DNA from: Billgrantia tianxiuensis
GTDB lineage: Bacteria > Pseudomonadota > Gammaproteobacteria > Pseudomonadales > Halomonadaceae
Reading direction: 5' to 3'
Assembly (NCBI RefSeq): GCF_009834345.1
Contig: NZ_CP035042.1
Location: 3,100,001-3,164,000, forward strand
Length of the DNA stretch: 64,000 nucleotides
Part shown: positions 11,324 to 20,982 of the stretch, in pieces
Numbering within the stretch: position 1 is the first letter of the stretch
Layout: each line of letters opens with the position of its first letter
Notes under the pieces: generated by a model
What the model saw: the letters and a program-made list of their open reading frames with translations, nothing else
Database searches by the model: none
Told to the model about the DNA's origin: nothing
Position numbers and translations under genes: made by a program

Positions 11324-12413
11324 ATGACGTTGATGAAGAATCCGACATTGCCCAGGCGCATCGGTCTTGGCGCTGCCCTGTTCGGTATCGCAGCCCTGCT
11401 GGCAACGACGACCCTTGCCGAGGAGGGCTCCGATCGTCCCCAAGAACTGCCCAGGGGCCATTACCATTTGCCCGATGAGGGCAACGTGATCGGCGAGGCC
11501 TACACGGTCGTCGTCGAAGAGGGAGAAACCCTGCTCGACATTGGCCGTCGCCACAATGCCGGTTATGAAGAGATGCGCATGGCGAACCCAGACGTGAGCC
11601 TGTGGGCACCTCGTCCCGGTACCGAAGTGGTGATCCCGGCCCAGCACATCCTGCCGGACGCCCACGTGAGGGCATCGTGGTCAATCTTTCAGAGATGCGC
11701 CTGTACTACTACTCCCAGCCCGGCATCGTCGAAACCTACCCCATCAGCATCGGTCGTGATGGTTTTGCCACTCCAATGGGCGTGACCCGCACCACCGTCA
11801 AGGTAAAAGACCCCACTGGTCACCGCCGCGCTCCATGCGTGAGGAAGCAGCCGCCCGTGGCGAACCGCCTCCCGCCGTGGTGCCACCGGGTCCCGACAAC
11901 CCCTTGGGCCGGCATGCCATCCTGCTCGGCCTGCCGAGCTATCTGATCCATGGCACCAACCGCCCCGACGGTGTCGGCATGCGTGCTAGCCGCGGCTGTA
12001 TCCGCATGTTCCCGGAGGATATCGAGTCCCTCTACGAGCGCGTGCCGAGCGGCACTCAGGTCAACCTCATCGACCAGCCGTTCAAGGTCGCCTGGTCGGC
12101 GGACGGTGTACTTTACGCTCAGTCCTTCCCCATGCTGGAGGAGAACGAGGGTACCTTCGAGCCGATTCTCAATGCCATGGAAGTGGTGGCCAACGCCTTT
12201 GGCGAGGAGCGCCCGCCTATCGACTATGCTCAACTGCGCCGCGTGGTGGAAAACCCCGATGGCCGCCTGGTCTCCCTGCTGCAGGCCGCCGAAGAGGAGC
12301 CGGCTCCCGCTACCGACACCCGCGAAGAGGAACTCAACGACGGGCTGTTCTCCGAGATCGAGGTCAGCCAGATCTCAGGCCTGTTCACCGAGCTCGAGGC
12401 CTACCGTCGCTAA
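11324..12413 (+). CDS. Periplasmic LysM / L,D-transpeptidase (ErfK/YbiS type; two apparent frameshifts)
   Basis: Probable L,D-transpeptidase that links peptidoglycan to outer-membrane lipoprotein or makes 3-3 cross-links. A signal peptide (about residues 1-30, ending near TTTLAEE) is followed by a LysM-like segment (YTVVVEEGETLLDIGRRHN) and a YkuD domain with LIHGTNRPDGVGM and the catalytic SRGCIRMFPED motif. The frame breaks near 11662 (CCCC read as CCC) and near 11815; restoring two bases gives 363 residues. It faces a shared terminator with lpp, its probable substrate gene. ErfK, YbiS, YcfS and YnhG cannot be told apart here. Confidence 0.85.
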
Positions 12414-12466
12414 CGCCTCCATCGGGAAGCGACGAAACGACGTGCTGGAGCCTGTACCGAAACAAG

Positions 12467-12490
12467 AAAACCCCGCCTAGGCGGGGTTTT
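12467..12490. terminator. Bidirectional terminator between L,D-transpeptidase and lpp genes
   Basis: Perfect 24-base palindrome AAAACCCCGCCTAGGCGGGGTTTT. It carries an A-tract and a T-tract on both sides, so it can end the plus-strand transpeptidase transcript and the minus-strand lpp transcript. Confidence 0.9.
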
Positions 12491-12539
12491 CTCATTGCAG
12501 AACCGCCATCGCCCGAGGGCGATGCGGCGCTCAGCAGAA

Positions 12540-12803
12540 TTACTTCTGCATGGAGCGCTGGAACATGCGGTTCATTTCCTCGCGGTTCTGCTCGGACATC
12601 TGCAGAGCCGCCTGGGCGTCACGCTGAGCCTGGTTGGCGGTGTTCTGAGCCTGAGTGGCGATGCTGCGAGCTTCTGCAGCGTCGGCCTGAGCAGCTTCAG
12701 CAGTCTGGCGGACTTCGTCCAGAGCAGCATTGCTTGCACAACCAGCCAGGATGGCCAGAGAAGCAGCAGCGGCGGTCAGCTTCAGGGTGGTCTTCAGAGT
12801 CAT
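12540..12803 (-). CDS. lpp: Lpp/OprI-type outer-membrane lipoprotein
   Basis: Small, abundant-type alanine-zipper lipoprotein of 87 residues. The signal peptide ends in the lipobox LAGC (Cys at about residue 20). The mature part is a single coiled-coil helix with seven-residue repeats rich in Ala, Gln and Asn, and it ends in Lys (RSMQK), the residue that L,D-transpeptidases attach to peptidoglycan in E. coli Lpp. The start ATG at 12803 has a strong AAGGAGAAC site; the longer ORF upstream is non-coding leader. Two L,D-transpeptidase genes flank it. Confidence 0.9.
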   Translation of the reverse strand: MTLKTTLKLTAAAASLAILAGCASNAALDEVRQTAEAAQADAAEARSIATQAQNTANQAQRDAQAALQMSEQNREEMNRMFQRSMQK

Positions 12804-12937
12804 GATGTTCTCCTTGAGTCTTCCTTGGTACTGCACAGTTAGTACAGCGGCGTTAATGATGCCTGAGATCCAGGCTCCCCTGCTCAATGCAGGACTTCTT
12901 GCAGCGACTGCTGCCAAGCACAGGAGTCAAACGCTGT

Positions 12938-12964
12938 TTTATAATACCCTACGGCGCTTGTCCA
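12938..12964 (-). promoter_or_regulatory. Candidate lpp promoter
   Basis: TGGACA (12964-12959) and TATAAA (12943-12938) on the minus strand, separated by 15 bases, about 135 bases before the lpp start. Spacing is short; the AT-rich patch TATTATAAAA is the clearest signal. Confidence 0.35.
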
Positions 12965-12995
12965 TAGCTCGAAACGTCCCTTGCGTATCTTGAGC

Positions 12996-13608
12996 CTAGC
13001 GGATGACGACGCGAGTGCCAATGTCGATTAGCTCAGAGAGCCTTTCGATCTGCTCGTCGGTCACCGCCACGCAACCCTGAGTCCAGTGATAGCTAGCATG
13101 AACCTCCGGGTCCCCCTACCGACCCCGTGGATACCGATGAAGCCTCCCAGCACGGTCTGCTGGGGCGGATAACCATGGTGCCGATAGTAGGCGAAATAAT
13201 CTGCGTAATCCTGCTCCGTGTAAAGCCCTGATTCCAACGCCATGCGTGCATGAGATGGCGTAGGATAATCCAGACCGATGAAAATGTGCCAATCGCTCTC
13301 CCAATTGAAGCGATTGACGCGAAACTCCCCTTCGGCGTCACGTTACCACCCCGGGTGCGCATGATGCTCGCCCCCGACCGCCCCAGCGAAATGGGAGCGA
13401 AGCGCTCGAGCAGCAGGTTGCCGCGATAGATGCTCAGTGCCGACTCGCGATCGTCGACGAGAATCCACGTTTCGCCAGCATGACGCGGCACATGGGCGCG
13501 CGCCAGCAGGGTTTCGATCAAGTTGGCATGTGCTTCACGCCCCATCATCAGAGTGAAGGGTGCCAGCAAGGCTAGCTGACCAAAGCGACGGCGGGAAACG
13601 GATCTCAT
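12996..13608 (-). CDS. Tat-exported YkuD L,D-transpeptidase-like protein (two apparent frameshifts)
   Basis: Second YkuD-family protein, 204 residues after repair. The N-terminus carries a twin-arginine type signal (SRRRFGQLALLAP) cleaved probably after HANL. The YkuD domain shows GGFIGIHGVG and, after the second shift, HWTQGCVAVTDEQIE with the catalytic Cys. The frame breaks near 13335 (five G read as four) and near 13110 (six G read as five). The start ATG at 13608 has GAGGAG seven bases upstream. Many proteins of this type are murein-modifying periplasmic enzymes; the exact reaction is not evident. Confidence 0.8.
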
Positions 13609-13978
13609 CGGCTCCTCATGCGGGTTGGTCGATGCGCGACTAAGCGTCTTATAACGCATCGGCCGACGACTGTCAGTTCACTTAACGTAACCGAGCCTGA
13701 GCGACCAGCTCATGGTGGAAGCGAGGCTCCCGCTCCAGGCCGCACTCAACTTCATCGCTCAAACTGCTTGCGCACCAGTCTCTTGTGCCACCTTACAAAA
13801 AACCACACAGGCCAGCATGAGATCGCGCCCCTGCCGCTGCATGAAAAGGGCCTCCGGCGGGCTGCCGCAAAGGCATGGGCGGTCGCTCCGATGGTTGGGC
13901 GTCGGCCATACAGCCTAGGGACTCTCTCTAGGGCTCCTCGCCAGGACTCTCTCCTAGGCGCTCTCTCTGGTACTAGCA
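13609..13978. other. Intergenic region with CT-rich imperfect repeats
   Basis: No convincing gene is visible in these 370 bases; the one 75-codon minus-strand frame has no ribosome site and arginine-rich noise composition. Between about 13915 and 13978 short motifs recur (GGACTCTCTC, CTAGG, CGCTCTCTC), forming two imperfect copies of about 26 bases. Their role is unknown. Confidence 0.45.
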
Positions 13979-14408
13979 CTAGGCTTTAGGCTCCACGGTA
14001 AAAATGCTCTGCAGCTTGTCCTTCTTGCCGTAGATGTGAACCGTAGTCTCGTCGAAAGGAAAGTGGTCGCGATACTGGCTGTGGTTGTTGAAGCGCGGCT
14101 TGTGGGCATTGATCATCGCCGCGGCAAGACGCTCGCGGTTGGCGTGGCCCGCCAGGCCGACGGAGTACCAGAGCTCCTCGCCCGGCTGCAGGAAGGCATG
14201 CCATTTGTCACAATCAGGATGATGCTCCAGCCCATAGCGCGCACTGCGATGCTCACCGACGTAGAGCAGCTCCTGCACCTCCATCTCATTGGTCTCGGGA
14301 TCGCGTGCGCGCGATAGACGCAGAAGATTCCCGATTCGTCCGGAGCCTCACGCAATTGATCCTGCGTCCAGTAGCCCAGCATCTTGGGGAGAGCAGCTGA
14401 TCCGACAT
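13979..14408 (-). CDS. Small protein with possible GIY-YIG-like fold (two apparent frameshifts)
   Basis: I do not recognise this gene by name. After restoring one C near 14390 and one near 14312 it encodes 143 residues starting MSDQLLSPKMLGYW, with GAGGAGG before the ATG at 14408. The order GIFCVYR, LLYVGEH, an Arg and His after it, and AAAMINAHKPRFN near the end resembles the GIY...YIG...R...H...N layout of GIY-YIG nucleases, but the usual catalytic Glu is not certain. Its ribosome site lies inside the end of the upstream gene, so the two are probably co-translated. Confidence 0.55.
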
Positions 14409-14417
14409 GGGACCTCC

Positions 14418-14881
14418 TCAATAATCTTCCAGTCGTTGCATGTCGCGAGCGATACGACGTACCTCGGCTTCATGGCCACCGAGAGCGCTTCGAAGAAAGC
14501 TCTCTCGTCGCTGCCACCGGCCAGGTCGGCGCGATGCGCATAGAGGTCCTGAAGAGTCCTGTGCGCAGTCAGCGCAGTGGCCAGCACGCTCTGTACACTT
14601 TCACCATCGACGTCTTTCGGCAAACGTTCAAGTACCGGAGCATGTGGGAAGTCATTGGGGTCGTCGAACCAGGCATCGAGCACGTTGCGATGGTCGGTGC
14701 CGTCATCGAGATAGCCGACCAGGTCGGCTTCGAGCTTGCGCTCATGTTCGGCCAAGTAGTGCAGCGCCATCCTGACCCGCTCATCACTTCCCTCGGCGGC
14801 CAGCCGGGTATACTTGTCCGCCAGGCGGGCATGGTAATCCGCCGCCCAACTCACCAGCTCCTTGATTTGACGAAAGCGCAT
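14418..14881 (-). CDS. Helical, ferritin-like protein of unknown function (one apparent frameshift)
   Basis: After restoring one G near 14472 the product has 154 residues and ends RRIARDMQRLEDY. It is nearly all helix, with EHERKLEADL and many His/Glu residues spaced as in ferritin-like or hemerythrin-like bundles (YHARLADKY; HYLAEHERKL; EALSVGHEAEV). Similar small proteins in halomonads are usually left as hypothetical. It is translated just ahead of the GIY-YIG-like gene, with 9 bases between stop and next start. No signal peptide or membrane segment. Confidence 0.6.
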
Positions 14882-15037
14882 GCGAGCCCCCTTCGAGTGT
14901 CGCTCGGCCAGCCTTGACGACCGGCTCTTGCTTTCATCCTAGCCAAAGCCCGCTTCTGACGTTTGACTTACGTCAAGCGATGGTTACCTGCGGTGCCATC
15001 AAGGTGCGGTAGAGTAAAGCGTTGCGAGCGGTGGCGG

Positions 15038-15501
15038 CTACCATTCCTCACTGGTTTCGCGTAGCGAGGCTATCTCACGCTTGGCCTCCTGCAGGCAGGC
15101 TCGCAGCTCGTCTCCCAGCGCCGCACTGCTGCCCACCGCGATGAGCCCTGCATGGGCAGCGCTGCGGCGACGTGCCGCTCCAGTGCTGTCATGCAGCGCC
15201 TCGATGCGCTGAAGCAGCCAGCCAGCCAACTCTCCGGCCGTGCCGCGAGCTCTCGCAGGCGATGGAGTTCGGCGATGCCCGCCCCTTCGCTGCCAAGCAG
15301 TTCCCGCCAGTCGTGCCGCGCCAGCCGTGCGTGCTCTGTCACCTCGCGTAGCAACGACTCTAGTGCCAGCTCGGTCAAAGCCAGCGCCGCTTCCTCGCTC
15401 GCCATGCGCCGGGCTTCGGCATGCTCGTCGTCGCCGGAAGCGACATCCAGCATCAGCTCGGCCTGGTAGAGCAGCTGGTTGGTACGGGCTCGCGGATTCA
15501 C
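15038..15501 (-). CDS. DUF6586-type protein downstream of topA (one apparent frameshift)
   Basis: Helical cytoplasmic protein of 154 residues after repair, function unknown. It opens [19 protein letters not shown] and resembles the small DUF6586 proteins that follow topA in Pseudomonas. The GTG at 15501 overlaps the topA stop codon in GTGA and has GTGGAGG upstream, so it is translationally coupled to topA. The frame breaks near 15236 (probably GAG-GAG read as GAG-AG); the second part continues [13 protein letters not shown] to the stop at 15038. Confidence 0.7.
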
Positions 15502-18123
15502 TTTTGCTTGTCCTCCACCTGCACCTGCCGTTCTCGAAGACCGCTCGCCAGCCGTCGCCTTGCCCTCGTCCTCGGTCATGACGAACTGCTCTTTGCTCTT
15601 GCGCGAATAGCGGATCTGCGCCGGACGCCCCTCGGAGTCCTCACTGGGCGCATCGAGCAGGTAGCGGTACTTCTCCGGCAGCTCCCCGGCGTGGGCCTTC
15701 AGTTCCCGCACCAGAGGCGGCCGCGTCTCGCGATTGCGCGGAAACTTGCTGGCAGCCAGGAACAGGCCGCTGGCACCGTCGCGCAGCACGTAATGATCGT
15801 CGACCTTCTGACAGGCTAGCTCGGGCATCGGGATGGGATCCATCTTCGGCGGTGCGACCTCGCCGCTGCGCAGCAGCTTGCGCGTGTTCTTGCACGCCTC
15901 GTTGGTGCAGCCGAAGTACTTGCCGAAACGCCCCGACTTGAGCTGCATCTCACTGCCGCACTTGTCGCATTCGATCGTGGGGCCTTCGTAGCCCTTGATG
16001 CGGAACCTGCCCTGTTCGACCTCGTAGCCATCGCAGTCAGGGCTGTTGCCGCAGATGTGCAGCTTGCGGTTCTCGTCGATCAGGTAGCTGTCCATCGCCG
16101 TGCCGCACTTGGCACAGCGATGCTTGGCGCGCAGGGCCTGGGTCTCGGCCTCCTCGTCAGCGTCGGCGGGTACCGCTTCGTCGCCTGGCAGCAGGTCGAT
16201 GGTGGTCTTGCAGCGCTCCTTGGGTGGCAGGTTGTAGCCGGAGCAGCCCAGGAACACCCCAGTCGAAGCCGTGCGGATCTGCATCTTGCGACCGCAGGTA
16301 GGGCAATCGATATCGGTGGGTACCGGCTGATTGGGGCGCATGCCCTCCTCGCTCTCGGCCGACTCCAACTCCTCGCGGAATTCGGCATAGAACGCATCGA
16401 GCAGCTCGCGCCAGTTGCGCTCACCCTCGGCTACCTCGTCGAGGCTGTCTTCCATGCGTGCGGTGAAGGAGTAGTCCATCAGGTCGGGGAAGGACTCCTT
16501 GAGCCGCTCGGTGACGATGTCACCGAGTTTTTCGGCATAGAAGCGCCGATTCTCCAACTTGACGTAGCCACGATCCTGGATGGTGGAAATGATCGAGGCA
16601 TAGGTGGAAGGGCGACCGATCCCGCGCTTCTCCAGTTCCTTGACCAGGCTCGCCTCGGTGTAGCGAGCCGGCGGCTTGGTGAAGTGCTGCTGCGGGTCGA
16701 GCGCCTCGAGCCGCATTGGCGTGCCCTCGGCGAGATCCGGCAGGGCCTGGTCCTCGTTTTTGCCAGCCGGCTTCAGCACCCGGGTGTAACCATCGAACTT
16801 GAGCACCCGCCCCTTGGCCTTGAGCTCGTAGCCGTCGGCCTCCACCGTCAGTGTGCTGGAGAGGTATTCGGCCGGCGTCATCTGACAGGCCACGAACTGC
16901 CGCCAGATCAGGTCATAGAGGCGCTCGGCGTCGCGCTCCATTCCAGCCAGGTCGGTGGCACGACGATTGACGTCGGAGGGACGGATCGCCTCATGCGCCT
17001 CCTGGGCCCCCTCCTTGCTCGAATAGCGGTTGGGCGACTCGGGCAGGTAACGCTTGCCGTACTCCTGCTCGATATGCTCGCGGGCCATGGCCACCGCATC
17101 CTGCGACAGGTTGGTGGAGTCGGTACGCATGTAGGTGATATAGCCCGCCTCGTAGAGACGCTGGGCCAGGGTCATGGTCTTCTTCACCGAGAAGCCCAGG
17201 CGACCGCTGGCGGCCTGCTGCAGGGTCGAGGTGATGAAGGGAGCGCCCGGCTTCGAACGCGTCGGCTTGTCTTCCCGGGCAGTGATGGCAAGCGATGCCT
17301 GGCGCAACGCGGCGATACGCTCGAGGGTTTCGGCTTCCGAGGTGGGCCGAAATGCCTTGCCGTCCTGGCGTACCAGTTCGAAGCGTACCGGTTCGCCCTC
17401 GCTCGATACGAGGTCGGCATGCACATCCCAGAACTCCTCGGGCACGAAGGCGCGAATCTCGCGCTCGCGCTCGACGATGAGCCGTACCGCCACCGACTGC
17501 ACACGGCCGGCAGAGAGCCCGCGGGCGATCTTGGCCCACAGCAGCGGCGACAGCATGAAGCCTACCACCCGGTCGAGGAAGCGCCTTGCCTGCTGCGCCT
17601 CGACGCGAGGAATGTTGAGCGTGCCGGGCTCCTTGAACGCCTCCTTGATCGCATTCTTGGTGATCTCATTGAACACCACGCGACGATAGCGCTCGTCCTC
17701 GCCACCGATGGTCTCCTTGAGGTGCCAGGCGATCGCCTCCCCTTCGCGGTCAAGGTCGGTCGCGAGATAGACGGCATCGGCCTTCTCGGCGAGCTTTTGC
17801 AGCTCGGCCACCACTTTCTCCTTGCCGGGCAGAATTTCGTAGTGGGCTCTCCAGCCGTGCTCCGGATCGATTCCCATGCGCCGGATGAGCTGTTCCTTGG
17901 CCTTCTGCTTCTTGTACTCGGCTTTTTCTTCCGGCGACATCTTGCGGGTCGCCGCCGCCTGGCGTGCGCGCTCCTTGGGGTCGGAGGCTGCCTTGCCCGA
18001 GCCACTCGTCGGCAGGTCGCGAATGTGACCCACGCTCGACTTCACGATGAAGTCGTTGCCGAGATATTTGTTGATCGTCTTGGCCTTGGCCGGCGACTCG
18101 ACGATGACCAATGACTTGCCCAT
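15498..18123 (-). CDS. topA: DNA topoisomerase I (two apparent frameshifts at the C-terminus)
   Basis: Type IA topoisomerase that relaxes negative supercoils, 875 residues after repair. The Toprim domain begins [16 protein letters not shown]; the active-site Tyr is in [10 protein letters not shown] near residue 331; three zinc-finger units with CxxC pairs lie at about 606-745 ([24 protein letters not shown]). The last 25 codons carry two one-G losses near 15556 and 15524; corrected, the end reads [19 protein letters not shown], as in Pseudomonas TopA. Uncorrected, the frame runs on into the next gene and creates a false 1072-residue protein. The start is ATG 18123. Confidence 0.95.
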
Positions 18124-18344
18124 AGTGCTCCACATTCTGCACGGCGAGGTTCTTGGGCCCCACCTGACGGTTCCGGCCCGCCCTGAATTAGCGGCGAACG
18201 CTCCTCGCGGGGTGAAAAATCCGCTTACCCTACCCCAGCAACCCGTTTCGCGCCAGTCGCTTCCATCATGGCGGGAGTAAAGCAGCAATGTGAAAGTAGC
18301 ATCAAGTCATCCATACCGCGGTAGCTGACATGACGCTTGTCCAA

Positions 18345-18382
18345 AAAGCGCAGCGCCCCTGCCGTAAACGTCAGAGGCGCTG
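18345..18382 (-). terminator. Intrinsic terminator after the DUF3141 gene
   Basis: On the minus strand an 11-base-pair stem (CAGCGCCTCTG / CAGGGGCGCTG, one G-T wobble) with a 10-base loop is followed by CGCTTTTT. It lies 23 bases past the stop of the DUF3141 gene and about 220 bases before topA. Confidence 0.75.
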
Positions 18383-18404
18383 AATTACCGCTATGGACTT
18401 TCGC

Positions 18405-20855
18405 TCAACGCTTGCGCGGCTTTCGGGTCGTCTCGCTCTTGGTGCCGGACTGGCTATCGACTTGCGATCTGGCAGCCGGCTTTCGCGCCTTCCTGGCTGA
18501 CGCCTTCGCGCCGGCAGAGCGGCTGGCTCGATCGGGTTGCCCCACCTCGGGTTCTGCCTGGAACAGGCTCTCTACCTCGCTACGCGCCGCAACCTCAGCT
18601 CTGGCGCCTGTCGCCACCTCTTCGTGTAGATCGGCCAACGCCCGGCGGCGCTCCGCCGGGTCGACACGCTCCAATGCCTCGCCGAAGAGCGCCTGGATAT
18701 GCTCATAGCGCTTGCGGGCATGCTCGGAGAGTTCACCGCTGGCCGCCAGGACATGCTCGATATGCTCCAGCGAAGCGCGGATCGTCTCGGCCCGCTCCCC
18801 CATTAGCAGTTGGGGAATCGCGCCCAGTGCCGCCTCGCGATCGAGCTTGAGAATAAAGAACTGCTCGCGCACCAGATGCTTGAAGTCAGAAAGGCTGCTG
18901 GCTGGCTCCAACTCGGCGCGCGAGGCGCGCAGACGCTTGAAGTTGCGCTCATCGGTCGTAGGGGCACCGCCCAGTACATAGATTACCGAGCGCATCACGG
19001 CCTCGTGGATGCCGCCCTCTGCCACGCTCTGGCGCAGCTCGTCCTGGCGCCGCTCGATAAAACGGCGATGCTCCGGCTCGCTGCCGGGCTGGCGGCGGTG
19101 GACATGGGCGTCGCCACCCAGACCGACCATGGCCTGCAGCAACGGCTGGCCATACACCGTCAGGAACGTGTGCTCGATGCTCTGATCGCGAATTTCGCGC
19201 CAAGTATCCAGACCACGGGATATCTGCTCCGACACGGCCCTCTCCATGGTGCGCAGGAGGTTGTCCTCGGCCACCGGGTGGCGATCCTCGCGCACCCACT
19301 CGGCCAGCACCGGCAGCGGCACGGACAGGGGGTTTCGATCGGAAAGGAGCTTGTAGCCCAGCCGGATCGGATGCAGGCGGCGCATGAGGCGAGCCGCCTC
19401 TGGGGTGATCGTGGCCCGGATCCAGGGCTGCACGAACAGCCGATAGAGCCCCAGGTTGATTTCCGAGAGCCGCGCCACGGTGGCAAAACGCCTGTCGTCA
19501 TCCTCGCGATGATGCAAGACGTCGCGGTTGAGCCCCTCGATGGAGCGCGCCTTGAACTCGAGCAGGTAGTCGCGCTCGAGCAGTTCGGCATCGTCACGCT
19601 CCTTGGCACTGGTCACCGTGGTCTCGTAGAGCCCCGGCGGCAGCACGTCGATGTAATCGATGTTGGCGGTGAATTCGGCATGCTCCTTGCGCGACACGCT
19701 GCTCGACACGAAGATGCCCAAGTGACCGGTGCTGTCGTGCACGCAGTAAACGATGGTCTGCTCGCTGGCAACGATGTCGTCGGTATCGCCGTAGAGATCC
19801 CTGACCCAGCCCAGCGCCTGGGGCGGCGGCGTGATGTCGTCGCCCTGGGAGCAGAACACCACCACCGGCGAGCGTACGTTGCGCAGGTCGATGCGACGAC
19901 CGTCCGAAGTGACCAATTGTGCGGTGGAGAGCCGGTTGCCGACGAACAGGTTGTCGACGATGTACTGGATCTCCTCGCCGCCCAGCACCACGTGGCCGCC
20001 CCACCAGCGTTCAAAGTTGAGGTAGCGCTCGGCTTCGGTGTCGACGTTGGCATACAGCCGATACTGCTTGTCCCACCAGGTATTGGCCGGGTTCAGCCGC
20101 TCGAAGTTCTGTACCAGCAGGGCGCCATCGAACAGTCCATCGCCCAGGTCGCTGGCCAGGGTCGTCATCCAGCTGCCGCCGGTCATGCCGCCGGTATAGC
20201 GCATGGGCGCCTTGCCCCGCTCGCCGGCCCAGTAGGAGAGCGGCGCTCCGGCGATCAGGATCGGACCGAAGACTTCGGGCTCGAGCGAGGCTGCCATCAT
20301 GATCTGCCAGCCTGCCTGGCAGTTGCCGACAACCATCGGCTTCTCGCAGGATTCCGGGTGGAGTTCGACCACACGACGCAGGAAGGCAATCTCCGCCTCG
20401 ACCACGTCCTCCACCGTCTGACCGGGTTCGGGATAAGGCAGAAAACCGATGAAATAGCAGGGATGACCCGCTCTCAGGGCGATGCCGATCTCGCTGTCGG
20501 GCTTGAACCCACCGATGCCGGGCCCATGCCCGGCTCGCGGGTCGACGACCACGAAGGGGCGCGCCTGGAGATCGACCTCGACACCGGCCGGAGGCAGAAT
20601 CCGCATTAGTTCATAGTTGACCGGCCGCGGCAGTTCGCGACCGTCCATCACCACCTCAGCATCGAAGCCCAACACGTTGGGCTTGGTCTTCTCGATGTGC
20701 TCGAGGTACTGGTTGCCGCGCTCGCGCATCACGTCCATGTACAGCACGCTACGTTCGACGGCGTCCCGCCAGTAATCGAAGGCGGCACGGCCGAAGCCGA
20801 ATGGATCCAGGAAGCTGAGAACTTCTGTCGGGGGTGTCGGCAAGAGTGCGTTCAT
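18405..20855 (-). CDS. DUF3141 family PhaC-like alpha/beta-hydrolase with basic tail
   Basis: Large soluble protein of 816 residues matching DUF3141, a family related to polyhydroxyalkanoate synthases. The hydrolase core shows a Cys nucleophile elbow (VVGNCQAGW, Cys near 179), a probable Asp (CSQGDDITPP, near 336) and His (STGHLGIF, near 376), the Cys-Asp-His arrangement of PhaC. The C-terminal half is helical. The last 45 residues are basic and Ala/Lys/Arg/Ser-rich (AGAKASARKARKPAAR), reminiscent of granule- or DNA-binding tails. Actual substrate unknown; synthase activity is not shown by sequence. A terminator follows directly. Confidence 0.8.
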   Translation of the reverse strand: MNALLPTPPTEVLSFLDPFGFGRAAFDYWRDAVERSVLYMDVMRERGNQYLEHIEKTKPNVLGFDAEVVMDGRELPRPVNYELMRILPPAGVEVDLQARPFVVVDPRAGHGPGIGGFKPDSEIGIALRAGHPCYFIGFLPYPEPGQTVEDVVEAEIAFLRRVVELHPESCEKPMVVGNCQAGWQIMMAASLEPEVFGPILIAGAPLSYWAGERGKAPMRYTGGMTGGSWMTTLASDLGDGLFDGALLVQNFERLNPANTWWDKQYRLYANVDTEAERYLNFERWWGGHVVLGGEEIQYIVDNLFVGNRLSTAQLVTSDGRRIDLRNVRSPVVVFCSQGDDITPPPQALGWVRDLYGDTDDIVASEQTIVYCVHDSTGHLGIFVSSSVSRKEHAEFTANIDYIDVLPPGLYETTVTSAKERDDAELLERDYLLEFKARSIEGLNRDVLHHREDDDRRFATVARLSEINLGLYRLFVQPWIRATITPEAARLMRRLHPIRLGYKLLSDRNPLSVPLPVLAEWVREDRHPVAEDNLLRTMERAVSEQISRGLDTWREIRDQSIEHTFLTVYGQPLLQAMVGLGGDAHVHRRQPGSEPEHRRFIERRQDELRQSVAEGGIHEAVMRSVIYVLGGAPTTDERNFKRLRASRAELEPASSLSDFKHLVREQFFILKLDREAALGAIPQLLMGERAETIRASLEHIEHVLAASGELSEHARKRYEHIQALFGEALERVDPAERRRALADLHEEVATGARAEVAARSEVESLFQAEPEVGQPDRASRSAGAKASARKARKPAARSQVDSQSGTKSETTRKPRKR

Positions 20856-20982
20856 GCTCGGCTCCTGTTGTCTCCGCTATAGGGTTTCGACAGCGGAAGG
20901 AGAAAATATGCTGCGATGCAGCAAGCATAGTACGTCCTGCGCCATTGCAATGCAGCCGTTTTGTCGATTTTTTGTGAAGCGC

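Noticed and set aside
13752..13979. A 75-codon minus-strand ORF in the intergenic region
   Set aside because: No ribosome site, Arg/Ser-rich noise, and overlap with repeats.
16057..18114. A 685-codon plus-strand ORF opposite topA
   Set aside because: Antisense shadow of topA in GC-rich DNA.
15070..18288. A single 1072-residue topoisomerase with an extra C-terminal domain
   Set aside because: Two missing G residues near the topA end fuse it to the next gene. The correct TopA end and a GTGA-overlapping start for the DUF6586 gene are both visible.
18810..20609. A 599-codon plus-strand ORF opposite the DUF3141 gene
   Set aside because: Antisense shadow; no family features.
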